From the NCBI RefSeq assembly GCF_002221525.1, contig NZ_CP011029.1:682001-746000 (forward strand): DNA of 64,000 nucleotides. Direction: 5' to 3'. A program made the translations under genes and the position numbers. The DNA comes from Pseudoalteromonas espejiana DSM 9414 (lineage in GTDB: Bacteria > Pseudomonadota > Gammaproteobacteria > Enterobacterales > Alteromonadaceae). The stretch's first letter is position 1. The number at the start of each line of letters is the position of its first letter. Positions 45,574 through 53,703 of the stretch are shown here, piece after piece. Below the pieces are notes generated by a model that saw only the letters and a program-made list of their open reading frames with translations, was not told where the DNA came from and did not search any database.

Positions 45574-45583
45574 GGAACGTTCC
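45574..45583. promoter_or_regulatory. LacI-type operator candidate, right site
   Basis: GGAACGTTCC, a perfect 10-base palindrome, lies just past the sugar transporter terminator and about 180 bp before the chemoreceptor gene. It matches the site upstream of the transporter. Confidence 0.35.
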
Positions 45584-45765
45584 ATTAATTTGTTTTAATT
45601 AATCTTCAACTTGCCACTTAACTACCAGTTATATTTATTAGTTACTAAGTTAATGCTTTATTACTGTTTTTTACTTTAATCTTCTCTTAAACTCGCAATT
45701 ACAACGACATAACTATAAATTTTTGCTAAAACAGTAACTAATAAATAATAATAAAAAGGGTAGCT

Positions 45766-47655
45766 ATGATTAACTCTCTTAAATTTACCTCTAAAGTTAC
45801 TATTGCCGCATCTGTAGTATTAGTTATGGTGTTGGGTTTGTTTACTATTAATAACTATATCGCTATGCGTAACCAAACGCAGCAACAGCTAGATTTAGTA
45901 TTAAAGCAAAATTCAGAGTCAGTTTCTCAAAATATAGCAAGCTGGTTAAATGCAAAGCTTGCAATTGTAAAATCAATAGCTCATACCCACCAAGCAAACG
46001 ATGCCAAACAATTAACACTCTCTCAGCTTAATACTGCAGAGTTTGCCGGTGATTTTAAAAATACTTACATTGGTAAACCCAGTGGCGTGTTTATATTAAA
46101 TGATCAGAGCGTTTTGCTCCCTGCTGATTTTGACGCCACATCTCGCCCTTGGTATAAGTTAGTTGAAAACAAATCAACCACAGCCTTTACCACGCCATAC
46201 ATTGATGTAACCACCAATGAACTGACCATCTCTGCTGTAGTGCCTATTCAATCTAATGGCGTTTTTAGTGGCGTAGCCGGTGCTGATATAGACATGCAAA
46301 CGGTGAGTAAAATAATTAACGACATTGACTTTTTAGGGTTAGGTTACGGTTTTTTACTTGATAATAATGGCCAAGTGTTAAGTCACCCAAACAGCAAGTT
46401 AAACTTAAAAACAACCACCGATTTATTTGGAAAACGTACACCTTTAAATAGTGAGTTTACCCAATATGAATTTGATGGAGAGTCGCAATTAGTCTCTTTT
46501 ACAAAAATACGTGGCATAGATAATGTAGATTGGTATTTAGGGGTTGTGATCAACCAAGAGCAAGCCTTTGCAAGTGTATCGCGCTTTGGGACTACAGCTG
46601 CCATATACATGGTGTTAGGTATTGTAGCTATTGTTGTGTTGATGCAATTTTTATTACGTTTTCTAATGCAACCAATGCTGCGTTTAAATGATGCTATTGA
46701 AGATATAGCGCAAGGTGAAGGAGACTTAACTAAGCGCCTTGAGGTTGAAAACAACGATGAATTTGGACAGCTGAGTCATTCATTTAACATTTTTATAGAA
46801 AAAATACAGCGCTCTATTGAGCAAGTAAAAATAACCACAACGCAGCTCGATATCGTTATTGCAAGTGTAGTAACACAAACGCACGCATCACTTGCTATGT
46901 ATGACGACCAAACAAAGCGTACTGATAGTGTGGCTTTGGCGGTTAATAACTTTTCTCATACAGCAACATCAATTGCTAATAATGCCAGTGAAGCCTCAGA
47001 AATTGCAAAAAACGCTGATCAGCACTCTACCCAAAACCAACAAACGTTAAATCAAAGCGTTAATAGTATTCATCAGCTTTCAGATAATATGGAGCAAGCT
47101 CAACAAACAATTAATAGCCTAAACGCGCATACAGTCAGTATTGGTCAAGTTTTAGAGGTTATAAAAGGAGTGAGCGAACAAACAAATTTACTTGCTTTGA
47201 ATGCCGCTATTGAAGCTGCAAGAGCGGGCGAAGCCGGTCGTGGTTTTGCGGTAGTAGCCGACGAAGTACGCCAATTAGCACATCGCACTAAGCAATCAAC
47301 GCAAGAAATAGAAGATACCGTAAGTCAACTGCAAAAAGGTTCAAACCATGCGGTTGAGTTGATGAAAACCAGCCTGCAAGATAGTGAAAAAAGTGTTGAA
47401 CAAGCCGAGGCTGTTAGCCATCTTATGGGACAAATTATTGAGTCGATTAAACAAATTAATGGTGCTAACCATAGTGTGGCAGATGCAACGGTTGAACAAA
47501 ACGACATGGTTAAGTCACTACATTGTGATATTAAAAGTATGAGTGAGCTATCGCTTCAGGGTCAAAATAACTTACAAAGCACCCTTAACGAATGCACTAA
47601 ACTAAAACAACAATTTAGTGATTTAGAACATATGGTCCAAAAGTTTAAGGTATAA
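45766..47655 (+). CDS. Methyl-accepting chemotaxis protein with dCACHE-type sensor
   Basis: A 629-residue transmembrane receptor. The first TM helix (about 12-32) is followed by a periplasmic Cache-type ligand domain (about 35-275: [39 protein letters not shown]). A second TM (about 278-300), HAMP (to about 355: [21 protein letters not shown]) and the cytoplasmic signalling domain with tip motif [19 protein letters not shown] follow. No C-terminal CheR pentapeptide is evident. Cache domains of this kind often bind amino acids. A diguanylate cyclase gene follows after only 3 bp. Confidence 0.94.
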   Translation: MINSLKFTSKVTIAASVVLVMVLGLFTINNYIAMRNQTQQQLDLVLKQNSESVSQNIASWLNAKLAIVKSIAHTHQANDAKQLTLSQLNTAEFAGDFKNTYIGKPSGVFILNDQSVLLPADFDATSRPWYKLVENKSTTAFTTPYIDVTTNELTISAVVPIQSNGVFSGVAGADIDMQTVSKIINDIDFLGLGYGFLLDNNGQVLSHPNSKLNLKTTTDLFGKRTPLNSEFTQYEFDGESQLVSFTKIRGIDNVDWYLGVVINQEQAFASVSRFGTTAAIYMVLGIVAIVVLMQFLLRFLMQPMLRLNDAIEDIAQGEGDLTKRLEVENNDEFGQLSHSFNIFIEKIQRSIEQVKITTTQLDIVIASVVTQTHASLAMYDDQTKRTDSVALAVNNFSHTATSIANNASEASEIAKNADQHSTQNQQTLNQSVNSIHQLSDNMEQAQQTINSLNAHTVSIGQVLEVIKGVSEQTNLLALNAAIEAARAGEAGRGFAVVADEVRQLAHRTKQSTQEIEDTVSQLQKGSNHAVELMKTSLQDSEKSVEQAEAVSHLMGQIIESIKQINGANHSVADATVEQNDMVKSLHCDIKSMSELSLQGQNNLQSTLNECTKLKQQFSDLEHMVQKFKV

Positions 47656-47658
47656 ATA

Positions 47659-48747
47659 ATGCCTAAAAAATCTGCTGCGTCGCAAAGTTGGCTTAGCCTA
47701 ATTAATATAGATAAAGTTTACAGCTCAGATAAACAGCGCCAAGCTTTTTCATTATTCACGATGATAGCAATCGCTATTATCGTTATAACCATGTTGGTAG
47801 TGTCTAACTACGATGTGTATTCGCCTATTCTTACTATGTCGTTAATTGCCGTCAATATTACTATTATTATGGGCACTGTTTATTTTATAAAAACAGCAAA
47901 ACTTGAAGTGGTAGCACTAATTAGCATGGGTATTGTGTTTATTATGTGCGTAGCGCTTACCTATACAGGAGGTAAAGAAAACACAGCTCTTTACTGGTTG
48001 ATGTTCTACCCTGTAGTGTGTTTTGCATCGCTTGGTGTGAGCCGCGGCGCTTTGCTTGGTGCGAGTTTATTGGTTTGTTGTACTTTTATTTTATACGGAC
48101 CAGACTTTGGGCAAGTAGAATACGGAGGTGTTGAAAAGTCACGCTTTTTAGCATCCTTTACCTTGGTGTTTATTTTTTCATTTATAGGCGAGTACTTTAG
48201 GTACAAAAGCCATATGGCGATTGCTGACATAACGCTTTCGCAAACTCAAGATGCCTACACAGATCAGCTTACGGGAGGCGCGAATAGGCGTTTTATAACA
48301 GCTCACTTTTTAAAATTAGCAGCTAAAACGCCTGAAAACTATTTACCCTTTTCAGTTTTATTACTCGATTTAGATTATTTTAAACGCTTAAACGATACGT
48401 ATGGGCACGACTTTGGTGATACTGTTTTAATTGAATTTACCAAATTGTTAGATTCTCAATTTCCAATGTCGTGTGTTAAAGCGCGTTATGGCGGCGAAGA
48501 GTTTGTGGTTATTTTACCAAAAGAAACAGCCCAAGCAGCAACTAAAATAGCGGATGATTTTCGCCAATGTGTTGCTAAACAAGCTATTTTAACCAACGAC
48601 AATAAGCGGGTGTTTATTACTTGCAGCATCGGCGTTGCACAAGTTAATAATATTGATGATTACAGCCAAGCGCTTAAACAAGCTGACGAGAATTTATACA
48701 AAGCAAAAGAGCTGGGCCGCAATAAGGTTGTATCAAAGTACAGTTAA
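47659..48747 (+). CDS. Membrane diguanylate cyclase (GGDEF)
   Basis: A 362-residue protein with about six hydrophobic segments in the first 190 residues (7TM/MASE-like, not assigned to a named type). The GGDEF domain follows: DAYTDQLTGGANRRF, DLDYFKRLNDTYGHDFGD and RYGGEEFVV (GGEEF at 278-282). The active-site residues are intact, so c-di-GMP synthesis is expected. The inhibitory I-site RxxD before it reads PMSC, so product inhibition through that site is probably lost. It starts 3 bp after the chemoreceptor stop, suggesting one transcript. Confidence 0.92.
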   Translation: MPKKSAASQSWLSLINIDKVYSSDKQRQAFSLFTMIAIAIIVITMLVVSNYDVYSPILTMSLIAVNITIIMGTVYFIKTAKLEVVALISMGIVFIMCVALTYTGGKENTALYWLMFYPVVCFASLGVSRGALLGASLLVCCTFILYGPDFGQVEYGGVEKSRFLASFTLVFIFSFIGEYFRYKSHMAIADITLSQTQDAYTDQLTGGANRRFITAHFLKLAAKTPENYLPFSVLLLDLDYFKRLNDTYGHDFGDTVLIEFTKLLDSQFPMSCVKARYGGEEFVVILPKETAQAATKIADDFRQCVAKQAILTNDNKRVFITCSIGVAQVNNIDDYSQALKQADENLYKAKELGRNKVVSKYS

Positions 48748-48755
48748 GGAACACT

Positions 48756-49385
48756 ATGACTCAAAATAAACTCATTTATGTACACGACCCAATGTGTAGC
48801 TGGTGCTGGGGATATAAGCCAACCTGGTTAAAGCTAAAAAGTGAATTACAGCCAATTCTTGAAATAGAGTACAGAGTAGGCGGGCTTGCCCCCGATAGCC
48901 AAGAGCCAATGCCTTTAGCCATGCGCGATATGCTAAAAGGTACATGGGAGAAAATTAACGCGATGCTAGGCACGCGCTTTAACTACGACTTTTGGCAGCA
49001 ATGTGAGCCAAGGCGCTCAACATACCCTGCTTGTAGGGCTGCGCTTATTGCAAGAGCACATAACAAAGAGCCGCAAATGATAGAGGCCATTCAGCATGCT
49101 TATTATCTAAATGCACAAAATCCATCGGATGAAACCACGCTTATTGCTCTGGCAGACACTATAGGCCTTGATAAACAAAAGTTTACAGATGATCTCACGT
49201 CTCAGTCGTTAAATAATCAGTTAACCGACGAGCTTGCCTTTACGCGTAGCTTGCCTATTCGTGGTTTTCCATCTTTGGTGTTAATAACCAACGATACAGC
49301 CATCCCTATTGAAATAAACTACACAGATCATCAGCAAACAATTAATAAAATTAAGTCTATATTAGGGCGTGTTGATCTTTGTTGA
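48756..49385 (+). CDS. DsbA-family thioredoxin-fold protein
   Basis: A 209-residue protein with CSWCW (Cys14-Ser-Trp-Cys17) right after the first strand, in YVHDPMCSWCWGYKP, and a cis-Pro loop IRGFPSLV. It has no signal peptide, so it is cytoplasmic and resembles the FrnE/HCCA-isomerase-like branch rather than periplasmic DsbA. The redox or glutathione-dependent role is unknown. It follows the diguanylate cyclase by 8 bp and may belong to the same operon. Confidence 0.88.
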   Translation: MTQNKLIYVHDPMCSWCWGYKPTWLKLKSELQPILEIEYRVGGLAPDSQEPMPLAMRDMLKGTWEKINAMLGTRFNYDFWQQCEPRRSTYPACRAALIARAHNKEPQMIEAIQHAYYLNAQNPSDETTLIALADTIGLDKQKFTDDLTSQSLNNQLTDELAFTRSLPIRGFPSLVLITNDTAIPIEINYTDHQQTINKIKSILGRVDLC

Positions 49386-49404
49386 GTGAAATTTGTTCAA
49401 TCTA

Positions 49405-49680
49405 GGGGCGATTAAATCGCGGCGCGAGGTTTGTAACCTAGTGGACTAAGTAAAAACCGAGCAAAGCTTCCGCGTCCTGCTCACGCCCCTTACCTACATC
49501 CATGTAGGCAACAAAGAGTTAATCGTTCCTAGAAAGAACCCAAAGGGCAGCGCATGTTTGGTATTTATGCTGCGTTATCGCCTATTCATGGGGAATAACC
49601 ACACTACATAGGCTCCGCCTTGCCTAAAAACCAAACATGCTGCTGCAAAATCAATCACGAAAGGTCAACACGCCCTCGGC
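49405..49680. repeat. Structured intergenic repeat element (non-coding)
   Basis: This stretch is richer in GC than its surroundings and folds extensively. GCATGTTTGGT (49552-49562) pairs perfectly with ACCAAACATGC (49630-49640). CCTACAT/ATGTAGG (49493-49508) forms a small hairpin. GGGGCG near 49405 can pair with CGCCCC near 49484. It has no long reading frame. From memory, segments with the phrase GGGGAATAACCACACTACAT recur between genes in Pseudoalteromonas-like genomes. I cannot confirm copy number here, and the exact ends are not defined. Confidence 0.5.
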
Positions 49681-49756
49681 TAAATCTCATCCTATTTACG
49701 TCTATTTGTCTCTTTAATAGACGCTTTTGAATTAAAAATGCGCTTTAAGTCTTAAA

Positions 49757-49772
49757 TGTTACAGGTGTAACA
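49757..49772. promoter_or_regulatory. 16-bp palindrome upstream of the TonB2 operon
   Basis: TGTTACAGGTGTAACA has perfect 7-bp arms around GG, about 150 bp before the DUF3450 gene. It looks like a dimeric repressor or activator site, but I cannot name the regulator. Confidence 0.35.
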
Positions 49773-49923
49773 AAAGAGACTTTTTTGCGCAACATGCTTG
49801 TCATTATTCGCATATACAATTTCGCTCATTGAAAATCTTTAGTCTTTAAATTGTTTGCATTGAACAATTAAAGCTAAAAAACAAACTAGCAAATCCGCTA
49901 ATTAACGAGTAAAGGTGTATGCG

Positions 49924-50676
49924 ATGAAAGGCGTTAAACCATTGATCTTAGCTGGTATTGTGGCTGCAAGTGCTGCTGTACACGCAAACGATTTAGATAA
50001 GGTTATCGATAAAAGCAGCGAAATAAATAAGTCAGCTGCGCAATCACAAATAAAAATAGACAAGATTGCTGATTCAATGCAAGGACGTCTTCAACAGTTT
50101 AAAACGCTTAACAAAGAAATTGATGGTTTAGCGGTTTATAACGCACAATTAACTAAACAGTTAAACAACCAAATTGAAGAAATGGAATCACTTAATCTTT
50201 CAATGGATCAGGTGTCTATTATCGAGCGTCAAATAACACCATTAATGCTACGTATGATTGAAGGCCTTGAGCAATTTGTACAACTAGATATCCCATTTTT
50301 GCAAGAAGAACGTACTAAGCGTATTGCCTCTTTAAACGCCATGATGGACCGTGCAGATATTAACTCAAGCGAAAAATTTCGCCGTGTATTAGAAGCTTAC
50401 CAAGTTGAGGTTGATTATGGACGTACTATTGAAGCCTATACCTCTTTATTAGATGTAAATGGTATAGAACGCGAAGTAGATTTTTTACGCATTGGCCGTT
50501 TAGAGCTTATTTATGTAACGCGTGATGGCAAACAGGCTGGCAGCTGGGATAACGAAACGAAATCGTTTGTTGAATTACCTGATTCTACAATAAGCCAAAT
50601 CAATAAAGGTTTACGCATTGCGCGTAAGCAACTTGCCCCAGATATGTTAACTCTGCCAGTACACGCAGCAGAATAA
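49924..50676 (+). CDS. DUF3450 protein, first gene of the TonB2 module
   Basis: A 250-residue periplasmic protein with a signal peptide (MKGVKPLILAGIVAASAAVHA). A long coiled-coil (about 25-120: SQIKIDKIADSMQGRLQQF, YNAQLTKQLNNQIEEMESL) is followed by a globular C-terminal part (DYGRTIEAYTSLL, RIGRLELIYVTRDGKQ). DUF3450 genes regularly precede ttpC-exbB2-exbD2-tonB2 in Vibrio and Alteromonadales. The role is undefined but presumably assists the periplasmic part of the energising complex. ATG at 49924 is chosen over a GTG nine bases upstream. Confidence 0.88.
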   Translation: MKGVKPLILAGIVAASAAVHANDLDKVIDKSSEINKSAAQSQIKIDKIADSMQGRLQQFKTLNKEIDGLAVYNAQLTKQLNNQIEEMESLNLSMDQVSIIERQITPLMLRMIEGLEQFVQLDIPFLQEERTKRIASLNAMMDRADINSSEKFRRVLEAYQVEVDYGRTIEAYTSLLDVNGIEREVDFLRIGRLELIYVTRDGKQAGSWDNETKSFVELPDSTISQINKGLRIARKQLAPDMLTLPVHAAE

Positions 50677-50686
50677 GAGGTTAAAA

Positions 50687-52054
50687 ATGAAACTGTTTAC
50701 TCAAATGACAAAAGTAGCCCTTTTTGCTGCAAGCCTTAGCTTTGTAGGGACTAGTGTAGCGGCAGAGCCTATGGACTTAGACTCACTTTTAAAAACCCTT
50801 GAAGAGGGTAAGTCTGCACAAAGCGTACAAAACAAACAACGTGAACAAGAGTTTGCAGCTCGTCAAAACGAGCAAGTACAAATGCTTAAAAACACACAAG
50901 CAAAGCGTAATCAAATGCTTGTTGAGTCTGAACGTTTAGAAACTCAGTTTGAAGAAAACGAAATTAAGCTTGCTAACTTAACCGATACATTGTCTAAACG
51001 TATGGGATCACTTAAAGAGCTATTTGGTGTACTACAACAAGTAGCAGGGGATTCAAGCAATAAGTTTGCAACCTCTGTGGTATCAGCCGAGATTGCTGGA
51101 CGTAGTACATTTATGGATGAGCTGGCTCAAAAAATGGGTTCTACCTCAAAGCTTGCCTCTATCGAAGATATTGAAAAAGTGTGGTTTGAACTACAACGTG
51201 AAATGACTGAGCAAGGTAAAGTAAGCCGCTTTAATACCGACGTAATTGTACAAGGTGGTGAAAAAGCACAGCAAGAAGTGGTACGTGTAGGTGCATTTAA
51301 CTTAATTTCTAACGGTAAATACCTAGAATTTAACCCAGTAACAAATACGCTAAGCGAGCTAAATCGTCAGCCGGTAGCACGTTTTACTGCAACAGCAGAT
51401 GAGTTACAAAACACTAAAAACGGTGTAGTGCAGTTTGCACTTGACCCAACGGGTGGCTCAATTTTAGGTTTATTAGTGCAAGCGCCAGATACGCAAGAGC
51501 GTGTACACCAAGGTGGTACAGTTGGTTACGTTATTTTAGGTGTAGGTGTTATTGCTTTGCTTATCTCATTTGAACGCTTTTTCTCGTTAATGGTTATGGG
51601 TGGAAAAATCCGTCGCCAACTTAAAGATGATGTAGCACGCGATGACAACCCACTAGGCCGCGTTATGAAAGTAAAAGATCAGTTCCCTGATGTTGCCCAC
51701 GACACGCTAGAGCTTAAATTAAGCGAAGCTATTTTACGTGAAATGCCAAAAGTAACGCGTAATTTAACGCTTATTAAAATCATCTCGGTGGTGGCACCGC
51801 TACTAGGTTTACTAGGTACAGTGACCGGTATGATCAACACCTTCCAAGCTATCACGTTGTTTGGTACAGGTGACCCTAAACTAATGGCTGGTGGTATTTC
51901 ACAAGCATTGGTAACAACGGTACTTGGCTTAGTTGTGGCTATTCCTACGGTATTTTTATACACCCTACTTAATACACGCGCTAAAAATATATTGCTTACT
52001 ATTCAGGAGCAAAGCGCAGGTATTATCGCACAGCGAAGCGAGAAGGGAGCATAA
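50687..52054 (+). CDS. TtpC-like MotA/TolQ/ExbB proton-channel protein with periplasmic coiled-coil
   Basis: A 455-residue protein: signal peptide or N-terminal anchor (1-25, ending SVAA), a periplasmic coiled-coil (about 30-120) and a mixed domain to about 260. A C-terminal TolQ/ExbB-type membrane domain follows (GTVGYVILGVGVIALLISF, LLGLLGTVTGMINTF, ITLFGTGDPKLMAGGISQALVTTVLGL). In Vibrio, TtpC is required for TonB2-dependent siderophore uptake. Gene order and spacing (10 bp after DUF3450, 3 bp before exbB) support the same job here. Confidence 0.9.
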   Translation: MKLFTQMTKVALFAASLSFVGTSVAAEPMDLDSLLKTLEEGKSAQSVQNKQREQEFAARQNEQVQMLKNTQAKRNQMLVESERLETQFEENEIKLANLTDTLSKRMGSLKELFGVLQQVAGDSSNKFATSVVSAEIAGRSTFMDELAQKMGSTSKLASIEDIEKVWFELQREMTEQGKVSRFNTDVIVQGGEKAQQEVVRVGAFNLISNGKYLEFNPVTNTLSELNRQPVARFTATADELQNTKNGVVQFALDPTGGSILGLLVQAPDTQERVHQGGTVGYVILGVGVIALLISFERFFSLMVMGGKIRRQLKDDVARDDNPLGRVMKVKDQFPDVAHDTLELKLSEAILREMPKVTRNLTLIKIISVVAPLLGLLGTVTGMINTFQAITLFGTGDPKLMAGGISQALVTTVLGLVVAIPTVFLYTLLNTRAKNILLTIQEQSAGIIAQRSEKGA

Positions 52055-52057
52055 ACC

Positions 52058-52585
52058 ATGGTGCTATTGATTGACTCAATCAATGCTATCCGTGATTTTC
52101 TCGACACTGGTGGCCAAGTTCTCTTGGTCATCGGGGTGTTAATCTTCGCGATGTGGTTATTGATACTCGAGCGATTTATTTATTTTTTCAAAGGTTTTCG
52201 TAGTTACAAACAAAACGTAAAAGCGCAGTGGAAAAACCGTGCAGAGCGTAATAGCTGGAATGCAGAGCAAATACGCCAGGCGATGATATCCCGTGCGGGT
52301 ATGCGCTTAAACACAAACCTTGCGTTAATTAACGTAATGGTAGCGCTTTGTCCGCTCCTTGGTCTATTAGGCACAGTAACCGGAATGATTGAAGTGTTTG
52401 ATGTTATGGCAATTACAGGTACGGGTAGTGCGCGCTCAATGGCATCAGGTGTTTCTAAGGCAACTATTCCTACTATGGCAGGCATGGTTGGCGCACTTTC
52501 GGGTGTATTTGCCTCTACGTTTTTACAACGCAGAGCTAAGCGCGAAGTTGAACTACTTGAAGACAACATGGTTTTAGACCACTAA
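52058..52585 (+). CDS. exbB: ExbB2-type proton channel subunit
   Basis: A compact 175-residue MotA/TolQ/ExbB protein with three membrane segments (about 20-40, 85-110, 130-155). The family motifs are CPLLGLLGTVTGMIEVFD and GSARSMASGVSKATIPTMAGMVGALSG. With ExbD it uses the proton gradient to energise TonB. It lacks the long periplasmic domain of the preceding TtpC-like paralogue. A 10-bp hairpin lies in the 53-bp gap before exbD. Confidence 0.94.
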   Translation: MVLLIDSINAIRDFLDTGGQVLLVIGVLIFAMWLLILERFIYFFKGFRSYKQNVKAQWKNRAERNSWNAEQIRQAMISRAGMRLNTNLALINVMVALCPLLGLLGTVTGMIEVFDVMAITGTGSARSMASGVSKATIPTMAGMVGALSGVFASTFLQRRAKREVELLEDNMVLDH

Positions 52586-52594
52586 ATAAATATA

Positions 52595-52624
52595 GATAAG
52601 CGGCTCACTTTAACGCCGCTTATC
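52595..52624 (+). promoter_or_regulatory. Intra-operon hairpin between exbB and exbD
   Basis: GATAAGCGGC, a 10-base loop and GCCGCTTATC form a perfect 10-bp stem without a T-run, directly before the exbD ribosome site (AGGAG). It may stabilise upstream mRNA or tune subunit ratio. Confidence 0.55.
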
Positions 52625-52638
52625 CTAGGAGAATAAAA

Positions 52639-53052
52639 ATGAGAGCCCCGTTAGGAAACCTATTACAAGAAGACGAAGCAGAAGAAATTAATATGACCCC
52701 AATGTTAGACGTTGTATTTATTATGCTTATTTTCTTTATCGTTACTGCATCATTTGTAAAAGAAGCTGGTATTGATGTAAACCGACCAGAAGCAGCCACA
52801 GCGGTTAAAAAAGAGCGTGCAAATATCTTAGTTGCGATTTCAGACAAAGGTGAAATTTGGATTAATAAACGCCAAATTGATGTTCGCGCTGTGCAAGCGA
52901 ATATTGAGCGCTTAAAAGCTGAAAACCCACAAGGGAGCGTGGTTATTCAAGCCGACAAAAAAGCCACCACTGATATGTTAATTAAGGTAATGGATGCGTC
53001 GCGCGCTGCAGGTGCGTTTGATGTATCTATTGCTGCTCAAGATGCGTCGTAA
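52639..53052 (+). CDS. exbD: ExbD2-type biopolymer transport protein
   Basis: A 137-residue protein with one TM helix. INMTPMLDVVFIMLIFFIVTASF contains Asp24, the essential membrane-embedded acidic residue of ExbD/TolR proteins. The periplasmic domain follows (ILVAISDKGEIWINKRQID ... VVIQADKKATTDMLIKVMDASRAAGAFDVSIA). It forms the rotor part of the ExbBD motor. TonB follows after 9 bp. Confidence 0.95.
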   Translation: MRAPLGNLLQEDEAEEINMTPMLDVVFIMLIFFIVTASFVKEAGIDVNRPEAATAVKKERANILVAISDKGEIWINKRQIDVRAVQANIERLKAENPQGSVVIQADKKATTDMLIKVMDASRAAGAFDVSIAAQDAS

Positions 53053-53061
53053 GGGTTAGTT

Positions 53062-53670
53062 ATGTTGCGATATTTAGTTGCATTAGTTGTAGCCGGTGTA
53101 GTGACCTTTATGCTGTTTTTAGGCATGCAGGCACTTATCACCGGTGGTGAAGGTGCTATGTCGGAGCCAGTAAAAGGTAACGTTTTAGATTTTGTACGTT
53201 TGAAAAAAGAAGAAACAGTACAAAAAAAAGAACGTAAACCGCAAAAGCCACCCACACCAAAAGAGCCACCGCCGCCAATGGAATCACCACAAATGCAAAG
53301 TAGTGATACAGCGGCAAACGCAAATAATTTCGACTTTGGCGCCAATGTAGATGCCGATGTGAACTTATCAGGCGGCTTAGCGCTTGAAACAAGCGACGGC
53401 GAATACCTACCCATTGTTAAAGTAGCGCCTGTATATCCGCGTCGTGCGTTATCTCGCGGTATTGAAGGCTATGTGATTGTTGAATTTACAGTGACTAAGC
53501 AAGGCACAGTGCGCGACCCTCAGGTTGTAAAAGCAGTTCCCGAGTCACTATTTGATAGAGCAGCGATGGATGCAGCCCTTAAATTTAAATATAAACCGCG
53601 CGTAGTAAATGGTGAAGCCGTTGAAGTGGCGGGTGTTCAAAACAAAATATCTTTCCAAATTAATGGTTAA
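53062..53670 (+). CDS. tonB: TonB2-type energy transducer
   Basis: A 202-residue protein. An N-terminal TM helix (about 1-25, MLRYLVALVVAGVVTFMLFL) is followed by a Lys/Pro-rich spacer (KKERKPQKPPTPKEPPPP) that crosses the periplasm. The C-terminal TonB domain (about 115-202) has KVAPVYPRRALSRGIEGYV, FTVTKQGTVRDPQVV and AALKFKYKPRVVNG. The short spacer is typical of TonB2. It transmits energy to outer-membrane receptors such as the two in this window. Confidence 0.95.
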   Translation: MLRYLVALVVAGVVTFMLFLGMQALITGGEGAMSEPVKGNVLDFVRLKKEETVQKKERKPQKPPTPKEPPPPMESPQMQSSDTAANANNFDFGANVDADVNLSGGLALETSDGEYLPIVKVAPVYPRRALSRGIEGYVIVEFTVTKQGTVRDPQVVKAVPESLFDRAAMDAALKFKYKPRVVNGEAVEVAGVQNKISFQING

Positions 53671-53703
53671 CTTATCTTAATTGGATTAAATAGCGAGGCG
53701 ATT

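Larger units (their letters stand above)
49386..49923. other. Intergenic region between the DsbA-like gene and the TonB2 operon
   Basis: About 538 bp. The first ~290 bp is a GC-richer structured repeat (see 49405-49680). The rest is AT-rich and must carry the TonB2 promoter. It contains a TGTTACA/TGTAACA palindrome at 49757-49772 and an ATTATTCG motif at 49805-49812 that is shared with the Fur-like sites at 38.6 kb. No credible reading frame was seen. Confidence 0.55.
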
